DNA of 8,305 nt, taken from positions 1-8,305 of the forward strand of contig JBAQZJ010000029.1 of assembly GCA_049790855.1 (NCBI GenBank). The letters are read 5' to 3'. This document shows, one piece after another, positions 1-5,402 of the stretch. The notes beneath the pieces are model-generated. The model had not been told where the DNA came from. It ran no database searches and saw only the letters and a list, made by a program, of their open reading frames with translations. The translations under genes and the position numbers were made by a program. This stretch comes from JACCRE01 sp049790855 (GTDB lineage: Bacteria; Planctomycetota; Planctomycetia; Planctomycetales; Planctomycetaceae). Each line of letters starts with the position of its first letter. The stretch's first letter is position 1.

Positions 1-1
1 G

Positions 2-175
2 CCGCACTTTACGCGTCCACCACGACGTCTTGAACCGTATCCGCCTCTTCAGGAATCGAACTCAGATCACGCCAGCACTCGCAAGCTGACCGCGCAGAGA
101 AACCCGTTGTTCAACAGGCTGCTAGGCGCCATCAGCGACATAGAAGCCTTCCTGGACCGGATACGAGCCCAGTAA
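2..175 (+). CDS. C-terminal tail of an unidentified protein, cut by the window edge
   Basis: One plus-strand frame is open from the window edge to a TAA at 173-175, giving about 57 codons with no ATG. Its last part reads NPLFNRLLGAISDIEAFLDR, a plausible amphipathic helix, and the frame ends in RIRAQ. I do not recognise the family. A transposase C-terminus is possible but not demonstrated. The next frame is also open until a TGA at 87-89 and reads naturally (LNRIRLFRNRTQITPALAS), so a frameshift near 87 or a decayed gene is possible. The dehydrogenase remnant follows on the same strand. Confidence 0.3.
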   Translation, partial: PHFTRPPRRLEPYPPLQESNSDHASTRKLTAQRNPLFNRLLGAISDIEAFLDRIRAQ

Positions 176-248
176 CCCTCACGACCCTGTTAAGATTTGA
201 ACCGCATCCGCGTGTCGATTCCCCATGCGCATCCGGCATCTCCGTTGA

Positions 249-569
249 TCTCTGATCGATGAAGGGACACGTCCGTTGCAGGCTGATCAGTGGCTCTATC
301 TGCCGACTGGCATGCCATCCGTCAACGTGATCACGCCGTCCAGTCCGAAGCGGCCCGTGGGCGTGCGATTCTCTCCTGACGGGGAATCGCTGTACGTGAC
401 GGATTTCGGAGCGATCCTGGCACTCCCCGCGGGTGCCGGGCCGATGGCGCGAGCCTTCCCCGGCACTGGGGTCGTGTGGCGCATGACGGCCGAGGGTGTC
501 CCGGCCAGCGGGCCGCCGCCCGGCCTTTCACCGATCCTCCCGAAGGCATGGCTCGCACCGGTCTCCTGA
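249..569 (+). pseudogene. C-terminal remnant of a PQQ-dependent glucose/sorbosone dehydrogenase-like protein
   Basis: The frame opens after a TGA at 246-248 and ends at a TGA at 567-569. The translation contains SPKRPVGVRFSPDGESLYV, then TDFGAI, then PGTGVVWRMTAEG. This is the pattern of the last beta-propeller blade in the glucose/sorbosone dehydrogenase family (RPV-x-V-x-F-x-P-x-G-x-x-LYV-x-DFG ... PGTG-x-x-WR). Family members have several hundred residues, whereas only about 100 codons are present, and the sequence upstream does not continue the propeller in any frame I could follow. The only start candidate is a TTG at 276 with no clear ribosome binding site. The last ~25 residues (Pro-rich) look like read-through past the natural end. 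It converges on the TfoX-domain gene with 25 bp between the stops. I read it as a gene remnant; a short expressed protein is less likely. Confidence 0.55.
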
Positions 570-594
570 CTCCTCGAAGCCTCTGCCAGCAACA

Positions 595-969
595 TCAGGC
601 CCGGCCAGGATCGACGAACGGCCCCGTCGTGCGATCCGGCGACTTCGGCGGCAGCGTTCGCACGAAGTTCATCGCCCGCTCCACCCACTTGGCGAGCGCG
701 CGGTCCTCCTCGATGCCGTCCGGTTCGATGAGTACCCAGTTCCGCATCGGTCTGCCGGTCACGTCGAACACGCCGACATGCGGTTCCGTAAGCGCGTCCG
801 CCGCCGGTTGCGGGCCGAGCCGGGCGATCAGCGAGTCCTTCCAGACTCCGACGAGCATGTTCCCGTCGAGCAGGAACACGACTCCACCGAACATCTTTTT
901 CTCGACGATTCCTCGCCTGCCGGCCAGCACGTCCCGCAGCCGACCGGCAAGGCTCTCGCTGTAGGCCAT
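595..969 (-). CDS. TfoX/Sxy N-terminal domain protein
   Basis: The 124-residue product is a stand-alone TfoX N-terminal domain. Visible family features are KKMFGGVVFLLDGNM (24-38), a GVWKDSLIARLGP strand (41-53), FDVTGRPMRNWVLIEPDGI (68-86), and the closing WVERAMNFVRTLPPK helix (95-109). The ATG at 969 was chosen over a longer frame because the domain begins right after it and GGAG lies 6 nt upstream. TfoX/Sxy of gammaproteobacteria is a competence regulator, but short single-domain members are widespread and mostly uncharacterised, so a competence role is not implied here. The protein is probably soluble and cytoplasmic. The gene starts 31 bp after the PepSY gene stop on the same strand, so it is probably the last gene of that operon. 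The intervening DNA carries a 13-bp direct repeat. Confidence 0.85.
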   Translation of the reverse strand: MAYSESLAGRLRDVLAGRRGIVEKKMFGGVVFLLDGNMLVGVWKDSLIARLGPQPAADALTEPHVGVFDVTGRPMRNWVLIEPDGIEEDRALAKWVERAMNFVRTLPPKSPDRTTGPFVDPGRA

Positions 970-981
970 GATCTGCTCCAG

Positions 982-1011
982 CGTCAGGTATCGTTTACCG
1001 TCAGGTATCGT
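982..1011. repeat. 13-bp direct repeat between the PepSY and TfoX-domain genes
   Basis: CGTCAGGTATCGT occurs at 982-994 and again, identically, at 999-1011, with a 17-bp period. The second copy contains the TGA stop of the PepSY gene (1001-1003). In the sense direction the unit is ACGATACCTGACG, so each copy carries a TGA. It could be a small duplication that extended the 3' end of the PepSY gene, or a protein binding site; nothing in the sequence decides. Confidence 0.75.
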
Positions 1012-2221
1012 GTGTCGTCTCTTTTCGCCCGCCCGGCACACGCTCCAGACGACGGCGACGGCCTGGTCCGGGAGCGAACTCCGCATCAAGGGAAGTTTTG
1101 CCACGAAACGCTTGCTGCCGGCGGCAGCGCCACCTCCGCCACCACAGAACGATCCCCGTCACATAGAGGATGCCGGGCGTCAGCCCGGTCAGGAAAGTGA
1201 CGCCACGGCCGGCCAGCCCGAAGGCTTCACCATTGTGCAGCGGGAACTGCCAGGCGAAGAACGTGTCGGCCGCGGTCCGCCTGTCCCAGTCCCGGACCGC
1301 GAGGACTTCCCCGCTGTACTGATCCATCCAGACGCGGCTGTTCCCGGAACTGCGACGGACCTCGCCCGGCTGCCGGACTCGTGCGACGTAAACTCCCTCC
1401 GCCTTGGATGGCAGATAGAGCCGCTTCAATTCGGCCTCTGGAAAAGCCTCCCGCGCGACCGCCGCCGCCTGGTCAGGATCGATCCGGGTCCGCCCGCTTT
1501 GAGGATTTGAACGCAGTTGCTCCGCGCCGGGAGCCGACTCGGTCGAAACGACCGCGACGCAGGGTTTGATCCACTCCGGGAAGACGAGATAGACGCCCGT
1601 GAACGCCGCGACGAGCAGGAGCAACGAACTCACGACGCCCACCGTCTTATGCAGATCATAGTTGAGGCGGTCTCCGCACCGGATGGCGAGCGCCGCCCGC
1701 CAGCTGTGCCTCCAGAGCGGCCACCAGAGATAAAGTCCGCTACAGACGGAAACCATCATCACCAGCCCGGTGATGCCGATGATCGTCTCGCCGCGCGGGC
1801 CGGCCAGCAGTTGGTCATGCAGCCGATACAGCCAAGTCACAAAGTACTCGCCCCACACACGGTGACCGGTGACGGCGGCCGTGTGAGGGTCAACGTACAC
1901 CTGCGTGAAGGGCGCCTCTCCGTCGGGAGCTGTCCGAAACCAAACCGTCCAGACGCCGCGATCATTCTGCGGCAAGTCCACGAATTCCGCCCGCGCCGAT
2001 GGCTCGCTCAGATAGGTCTCGGCCGCCGTGACCACGTCAGTGAGCGACCGTGACGGCTCGCCGGCCGCAGAAAGAAGCAGCTCCGGATTGAGTGACTCGT
2101 CGATCGCATGATGGAAGACCAGCAGACTGCCGCTGAGTCCCATCACCGCGAACAGCAGTCCCGCCGTCAGGCCGAGCCAGCGGTGCAGGACCAGCCAGAT
2201 TCGTCGCAGCCGCCGGTTCAT
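1001..2221 (-). CDS. PepSY-associated TM-helix membrane protein, probable iron/siderophore reductase type
   Basis: This 406-residue inner-membrane protein has the layout of the PepSY-associated TM family, which includes FoxB/FiuB-type ferric-siderophore reductases. Helix 1 (about 8-35) contains the typical LHRWLGLTAGLLF and GLSGSLLVF segments. A periplasmic PepSY-like region follows (about 58-120, with VYVDPHTAAVTG), then helix 2 (146-166, ending SGLYLWWP), helix 3 (195-215), a second periplasmic region (about 245-312, with VWMDQYSGEVLAVRDWD), and helix 4 (342-361, ending LWWRR). Histidines H13, H37/H38, H135, H191 (DLHKTVG) and H329 (FPLHNGE) sit where the family's heme-ligand candidates lie. 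The ATG at 2221 was preferred because it opens the domain; its Shine-Dalgarno is weak. An in-frame GTG at 2341 would add 40 hydrophilic residues. The basic tail (363-406) is cytoplasmic. Likely role: reducing iron from siderophores or heme at the membrane, inferred from family. Confidence 0.85.
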   Translation of the reverse strand: MNRRLRRIWLVLHRWLGLTAGLLFAVMGLSGSLLVFHHAIDESLNPELLLSAAGEPSRSLTDVVTAAETYLSEPSARAEFVDLPQNDRGVWTVWFRTAPDGEAPFTQVYVDPHTAAVTGHRVWGEYFVTWLYRLHDQLLAGPRGETIIGITGLVMMVSVCSGLYLWWPLWRHSWRAALAIRCGDRLNYDLHKTVGVVSSLLLLVAAFTGVYLVFPEWIKPCVAVVSTESAPGAEQLRSNPQSGRTRIDPDQAAAVAREAFPEAELKRLYLPSKAEGVYVARVRQPGEVRRSSGNSRVWMDQYSGEVLAVRDWDRRTAADTFFAWQFPLHNGEAFGLAGRGVTFLTGLTPGILYVTGIVLWWRRWRCRRQQAFRGKTSLDAEFAPGPGRRRRLERVPGGRKETTHDT

Positions 2222-2444
2222 GCTGGAAAGATTTCGCACCACGGGAACGGCAGTCCGTCTAGAGTCGAACCAGCGAAGATGGCTTTCGCGGACGATCGGT
2301 TCGATCTGATTCTCTCCCTCGCCAGTCGTCGCGCGGATCACGGAGCTCTTCGCATCAGCGCAGCGACCTTTTGGCCGGTTGGGTAGTGGCTTTTCTCAAA
2401 CACTTCGTTCATGGATGGAGAGTATCGGCCTGGCGCGAGAGATC
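2222..2444. other. Spacer between lipoprotein and PepSY genes
   Basis: No coding signal was found apart from the possible N-terminal extension of the PepSY gene from the GTG at 2341, which is charged and lacks family character. I see no convincing terminator with a T-run. The 223-bp distance leaves open whether the PepSY gene is co-transcribed with the two upstream genes or has its own promoter; I could not pick out a good minus-strand promoter here. Confidence 0.4.
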
Positions 2445-2906
2445 TCAGTCGATCCGAAACGGCTCGAGTTCCGTCGCCGCTTTCGGGACCGAGACCCGCA
2501 GGCTCGACCGCTCCGGGTCGGCAAAGCGGCCCTGCAGCCGGTCCGGCCCGGAGTCAGGTGCGTCGACCGGGCTTTGGGGCGGCTTCGGCCAGAAGACCGT
2601 CACGGCATATTCGCCGGCAGGGGCGCCGTCGCCCGCCTCATAGGTCGTGAGCCGGAAGGTTCCGTCCACCTCGACCTGGGCGTTCGGCCGGATTGCGGCC
2701 GGAACAGCAGGGTCGAGCGGATGGAAGGTGACGATCGCCCCGAACGCAGGAAGTTCCTTCTGCAGGACGGAGCCGGTCACCGGGAACACTGGCAGTCGAC
2801 CTTCCGTTTCGTCCTTGCAGGAAGCGAGCCCGAACACCGCGACGCAGAGCAGCAACACGCCCCGCCGCGAGCGGTCGAGGCCCGGGTGCCGAGAGTCACC
2901 ACTCAC
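2445..2906 (-). CDS. Small lipoprotein with a transthyretin/carboxypeptidase-regulatory-like fold
   Basis: The 153-residue product starts with a basic n-region (RSRR), a hydrophobic core (GVLLLCVAVFG) and the lipobox LASC, with C30 as the expected lipidated residue. It is therefore probably exported and lipid-anchored. The rest resembles the small secreted beta-sandwich proteins that planctomycetes encode next to DUF1559 genes: VTGSV (43-47), FGAIVTFHPLD (55-65), DGTFRLTTYEAGDGAPAGEY (81-100) and AVTVFWP (101-107). The start is a GTG at 2906 with an exceptionally strong GGGGGAGG 6 nt upstream. It overlaps the end of the DUF1559 gene by 11 bp in a different frame, indicating translational coupling and a shared mRNA. 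The function is unknown; association with the pilin-like protein at the envelope is inferred from context. Confidence 0.85.
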   Translation of the reverse strand: MSGDSRHPGLDRSRRGVLLLCVAVFGLASCKDETEGRLPVFPVTGSVLQKELPAFGAIVTFHPLDPAVPAAIRPNAQVEVDGTFRLTTYEAGDGAPAGEYAVTVFWPKPPQSPVDAPDSGPDRLQGRFADPERSSLRVSVPKAATELEPFRID

Positions 2907-3828
2907 CGGTGACCTCCCCCTCGTTCCGCGTCACCAGGCCGTAGAACAGAAACAGGTCAATGGACTCATGAAGCATGCGGGCTGAACCATCGGCGAGCAA
3001 CACGTTCGCCCCGCCGGGATGGAACGAGTAGACGCCGAGATCGTTGTTGCAGTTCACTGCGCAGGTGCCGAACGACTGTGTCCCGTCGTGTGAGTAGCCG
3101 CGGGCCCAGAACGAGTTGTAGGAGGCCCAGGCCCCGACCCAGTGGAACGAGGAAACGGTGTTGTTCGGCATGCCCGCCTGTTGTTGCCCTTTCACCCACC
3201 AATCGGGCCGACCGCCGTTCTCCACGACGAGCAGTGTATTGGATGTACCGTCGGTGACCGCCGCGAACGGCTGATGCTTCAGCCGGACGAGCGCCCCCTC
3301 GTGGTACGGTTGCGCCGGGTCGCGGACGGGGTCGTAATAACCATAGAGCGACCAGTAGTCGCCGACGCCGGCCTTGCGGGTCGGGTCCGGAGCATAGGTC
3401 GGCGGGACGGGGAAGGCATCGATCATGTGGCTGCTCGGGACCGACGGGCATTCGAAGACCGGCATCCGCCGCGCGACGGCCGGCTGATTGACGGCTTCGA
3501 AAAATCCCTGATCCATGTCATAGGTGCCCAGCAGGTTCGCCTGTTCGAGCTGCGGGAGGATGCTCACCGCCCAGCCATGCACGGAACCGACATGCCAGGC
3601 GCCGACACCGCTTGCGTTCCAGACCCGCTGCGGTGGCAGGCCACCGTAGGTGTCCGCGTAGTTATGCATCGCGAGGCCGAGCTGTCGCAGGTTGTTCAGG
3701 CACTGACCCCGCCGGGCGGATTCTCTGGCCTGCTGGACGGCGGGTAGCAACAACGCAATCAATACCGCGATGATCGCGATCACGACCAGCAGCTCGATGA
3801 GCGTGAAACCGCGGCGACGGAAGGTCAT
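2896..3828 (-). CDS. DUF1559 protein with type IV pilin-like N-terminus
   Basis: The 310-residue product begins with MTFRRRG then FTLIELLVVIAIIAVLIALL, a type III (prepilin) signal. Cleavage by a prepilin peptidase is expected between G7 and F8, with the conserved Glu at +5 (E12). The helix continues into LPAVQQARESARR (29-41), followed by the DUF1559-typical CLNNLRQLGLAMHNY (43-57), TDGTSNTLLVVE (192-203), and the C-terminal H-x9-DG signature (H270 to D280-G281 in FHPGGANVLLADGS). The length is normal for the family and no damage is visible. The ATG at 3828 has GAGG 7 nt upstream. It is the first gene of the minus-strand cluster and overlaps the lipoprotein gene. Planctomycetes carry many paralogues of unknown role, thought to be pseudopilin-like envelope or secretion components. 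The promoter and palindrome lie 81-131 bp upstream. Confidence 0.95.
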   Translation of the reverse strand: MTFRRRGFTLIELLVVIAIIAVLIALLLPAVQQARESARRGQCLNNLRQLGLAMHNYADTYGGLPPQRVWNASGVGAWHVGSVHGWAVSILPQLEQANLLGTYDMDQGFFEAVNQPAVARRMPVFECPSVPSSHMIDAFPVPPTYAPDPTRKAGVGDYWSLYGYYDPVRDPAQPYHEGALVRLKHQPFAAVTDGTSNTLLVVENGGRPDWWVKGQQQAGMPNNTVSSFHWVGAWASYNSFWARGYSHDGTQSFGTCAVNCNNDLGVYSFHPGGANVLLADGSARMLHESIDLFLFYGLVTRNEGEVTGEW

Positions 3829-3908
3829 GACGGGCCTCGCGGGGAAAGAGGAATGTTGGAGGAGGGCGTCACTTGGTGGGGGCAGCTGAGGATCATTGGC
3901 GGGTCAAT

Positions 3909-3923
3909 TGAGATTGCGTCTCA
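3909..3923. promoter_or_regulatory. Fur-like interrupted palindrome (candidate operator)
   Basis: TGAGATTGCGTCTCA has perfect 5-bp arms (TGAGA/TCTCA) around a 5-bp centre and fits the 7-1-7 spacing of Fur-family sites such as TGAGAATnATTCTCA. It lies 81 bp upstream of the DUF1559 start and begins 8 bp downstream of the candidate -10 box, so it would cover the transcription start, a classical repressor position. The link to Fur is inferred from similarity and from the PepSY reductase-type protein in the cluster. Confidence 0.5.
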
Positions 3924-3931
3924 GTCCGCGG

Positions 3932-3959
3932 ATGATAGCGGCGACAGAGGGGGATGCAA
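3932..3959 (-). promoter_or_regulatory. Candidate sigma70-type promoter of the DUF1559 cluster
   Basis: On the minus strand TTGCAT (3959-3954) is followed by a 16-bp spacer and TATCAT (3937-3932). Each box is close to the TTGACA/TATAAT consensus. Transcription would start near 3925, giving a leader of roughly 95 nt before the DUF1559 ATG at 3828. The Fur-like palindrome sits at the predicted start site. Confidence 0.5.
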
Positions 3960-4200
3960 CTGAGCCGGGGCGCGGGACAGGCTGGGACGCGGAATTCACA
4001 GCGCTAGAAGGTTGAATCCATTCGCTCGCCACCGCCATGACTGCTCTATGGCGAACTCGTCCTTCTTGGGGCCGTCACAAGGTGAACCGTCGTCCTGCGG
4101 CACGGCCACCCCCCGCGTGGCGGCTGGCCTGTCGGCCGCGCAGCCCTCTCGTCACCGTCATGGCTGCGAGCCTTACACCGGCTGTGGCCTGCTACGTCTC
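3960..4200. other. Stretch without recognisable gene
   Basis: Several overlapping frames are open on both strands, as expected at this GC content, but none gives a protein with family character, a hydrophobic segment pattern or a good ribosome binding site. It lies between the candidate promoter of the DUF1559 cluster and the 13-bp hairpin. It may contain further decayed remains of the minus-strand locus at 4240-4842. Confidence 0.4.
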
Positions 4201-4237
4201 CGGCTGTGCCGGTGCCACCCGGTTACCGGCACAGCCG
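4201..4237. repeat. Perfect 13-bp inverted repeat (hairpin)
   Basis: CGGCTGTGCCGGT (4201-4213) is the exact reverse complement of ACCGGCACAGCCG (4225-4237), with an 11-nt loop. It would form a very stable GC-rich stem in RNA from either strand. No T-run follows on either side, so it is not a standard intrinsic terminator. It lies downstream of the degraded Cys-rich locus on the minus strand and could be its transcription end, an mRNA-stabilising element, or a dispersed palindromic repeat. Confidence 0.8.
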
Positions 4238-4239
4238 TC

Positions 4240-4389
4240 CTCGTCCGAAATGCAAGTTGGCCATCGTCGAGCAGATCCTCGCATAGGATCTCGACGCCCC
4301 CGCAAGCAGCGGCATACGGTCCGCCGGTTCTTCCAACGACTGCGGGATGAGCATAGCGACACCGGCGGACGGTGGCTGAGGTCTTTCAT
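4240..4389 (-). other. Possible frame-broken start of a DUF692/MNIO-like maturase
   Basis: Directly after the Cys-rich segment, an ATG at 4389 with GGGGAGG just upstream begins MKDLSHRPPV. Shifting frame then gives VAMLIPQSLEEPADRMPLLAG, and a second shift gives VEILCEDLLDDGQLAF. In that order this loosely resembles the N-terminus of DUF692 proteins, which have a PPVGVG-type start and, after a helix, a VEV-x-PE-type strand. The match is weak, needs two frameshifts, and no metal-binding motif is present. I record it only because DUF692 maturases usually sit directly downstream of bufferin-type precursor genes. Confidence 0.15.
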
Positions 4390-4842
4390 GACCTCCCCGA
4401 ATTGCTTGCGGGCGGTTTTCCACGTCTCTTGCTTGAGCGGCACCGCACAGTGACCCTTGATGCTGCAGGTATCCTGCCCAGGATAGCCGCCGCATCCGCC
4501 TCGCCCCTTGCAGCCGTTCTTGCTGTTGCAGGAGTGCTGCGTGATCTCGAACCGCTTCTGGGCGACTGGGACGACGCGCTCGCGGCGGCGGTCCGCGACC
4601 TTCGCGATGTGGAGCGGAGCATGTCGCCGTTCGGGTCGGCGGAGCAAATCGGGCGCAGCCCTGACCGGATCCGACGCGTTGATGTATTTCACCGGGAGCT
4701 TCAAAGCCCGGTAATCTTGCTGGAAGAAGCACTGGACGCCGGATTCTTCTGAACGGCAATGCTGGCGGTGACCGGAGCGGCGCTCGCGCTGAAGTATTTC
4801 ACGAGGCGTTGCAGTGTCCTCGCATCGGCCTGTCTGAGACAC
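4384..4842 (-). pseudogene. Degraded Cys-rich protein resembling a bufferin-type metallophore precursor
   Basis: The minus frame from 4842 contains five regularly spaced cysteines (C105, C111, C117, C126, C132: C-x5-C-x5-C-x8-C-x5-C, bases 4530-4447). Key strings are CNSKNGCKGRGGC, GGYPGQDTC and KGHCAVPL, then KQETWKTARKQFGEVM. Low-complexity repeats of the CKGxNxCKGxGGC kind occur in periplasmic bufferin-like proteins that bind copper through modified cysteines. I see no signal peptide and no start with a ribosome binding site, and the frame runs on past the expected end into unrelated sequence. Upstream, the family-like text continues in another frame (RLVKYFSASAAPVT, then a TGA at 4701). 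These are signs of frameshift decay. The apparently good plus-strand frame at 4372-4752 is its antisense mirror. A living gene with an unusual N-terminus is less likely. Confidence 0.5.
4662..4808 (-). repeat. Two diverged copies of a ~37-bp motif encoding KY-x-x-AS
   Basis: Copy A (4698-4662, minus strand) includes GTGAAATACATCAACGCGTC and ends in TCCGGTCA; copy B (4808-4769) includes GTGAAATACTTCAGCGCGAG and also ends in TCCGGTCA, differing by scattered substitutions and one 3-bp indel. Translated, they read PVKYINASDPV and LVKYFSASAAPV. A codon-sized indel and conserved residues indicate an internal protein repeat that arose while the gene was coding. The copies now lie in different reading frames. 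Confidence 0.6.
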
Positions 4843-5210
4843 CGGAGATGGGGTCTTTTCGAGTCGAGCTCAAGTTCACCCGCGTCCGTGGATCCAACAG
4901 GGCTGCGAGTCGCAGCGAGAATACCGCGACGTCCGCTGCTGGCGACCACAGTCGCTGCAGGCCGGCAGTGACAGTTCCCGCGACGCGCGCATCGTGTGAA
5001 TGCGTAGTCATGTCAACGACAGAAGTTTTTGGCCCGCGGCTGCCGTTGTGCGCCGCTTCAGAGAATCTAGGTCGTGTTCGCTTCCCGGCACATATTTTTA
5101 ACCACTCCCTGGAAAATCAGGCGGCCCTGACCGTCGGCTCGTTTCGACCGTGGAACGTGCGCCCTCGGTTGTCTCCACCATCGAACAGGGCCGCCGCACG
5201 GATTCGTTGG
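4843..5210. other. Stretch without recognisable gene, with one long-range inverted repeat
   Basis: Short open frames on both strands show no family pattern. A minus frame from an ATG at 5011 (70 codons) has no ribosome binding site and no recognisable content; it could be a relic of the 5' end of the Cys-rich gene, but no frame carries a clear signal peptide. The only structured feature I see is a 10-bp inverted repeat, GGCGGCCCTG (5120-5129) and CAGGGCCGCC (5186-5195), separated by 56 bp. It begins 15 bp after the stop of the 63-residue gene on the minus strand and could help end that transcript. Confidence 0.45.
5120..5195. repeat. 10-bp inverted repeat with 56-bp spacer
   Basis: GGCGGCCCTG at 5120-5129 pairs exactly with CAGGGCCGCC at 5186-5195. 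The location is immediately downstream of the small minus-strand gene ending at 5211. The long spacer and absence of a T-run argue against a simple terminator. A structured 3' untranslated region is possible. Confidence 0.45.
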
Positions 5211-5402
5211 TCACGACCCCTGATTGACCTGGCCTTCCGCGTTGACCTCGAACGTGGTGCCCTCGACGCTGTTGATGTAGGCAATCGTATCCGGCGTCAC
5301 CGTCACTGGTTGTGGGCTGCCGGGAGGCCCGGTCGACGAGTCTTTCTTCAGACCGAGTGACTCCAAAGCATTCACGACCGCGATTTGCACCTGCGTTGCC
5401 AT
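5211..5402 (-). CDS. 63-residue protein of unknown function
   Basis: I do not recognise the family. The ATG at 5402 is preceded by GAGGAGG at a 5-nt distance, one of the best ribosome binding sites in the window, which is the main reason to believe the gene and to reject the longer upstream frame. The product has a short N-terminal helix-like part (VQIAVVNALESLGLKK, 5-20), a Gly/Pro/Ser linker (22-32) and an acidic C-terminal part (TPDTIAYINSVEGTTFEVN, 36-54). It ends in QGS. There is no signal peptide, transmembrane segment, cysteine or known motif. It lies 337 bp downstream of the decarboxylase gene on the same strand. The helix-linker-tail layout could suit a small regulatory protein or a precursor peptide, but nothing proves either. 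Confidence 0.65.
   Translation of the reverse strand: MATQVQIAVVNALESLGLKKDSSTGPPGSPQPVTVTPDTIAYINSVEGTTFEVNAEGQVNQGS

Noticed and set aside
1517..2053. Plus-strand frame of 178 codons opposite the PepSY gene
   Set aside because: Antisense shadow, rich in Arg, Pro and Asp, with no domain pattern.
2222..2341. N-terminal extension of the PepSY protein from a GTG at 2341
   Set aside because: The 40 extra residues are hydrophilic and unlike the family, whose members start just before helix 1. The upstream GAAGAG is only a modest ribosome binding site, so this stays as an alternative.
4037..4453. Plus-strand frame of 138 codons in the gap upstream of the DUF1559 gene
   Set aside because: No good ribosome binding site, basic low-information composition, and it overlaps the decayed minus-strand locus and the perfect hairpin.
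4372..4752. Plus-strand frame of 126 codons with many Ala/Leu residues
   Set aside because: It is codon-aligned antisense to the Cys-rich minus frame, so its hydrophobic runs mirror the Gly/Lys/Cys codons there. No ribosome binding site or family pattern was seen.
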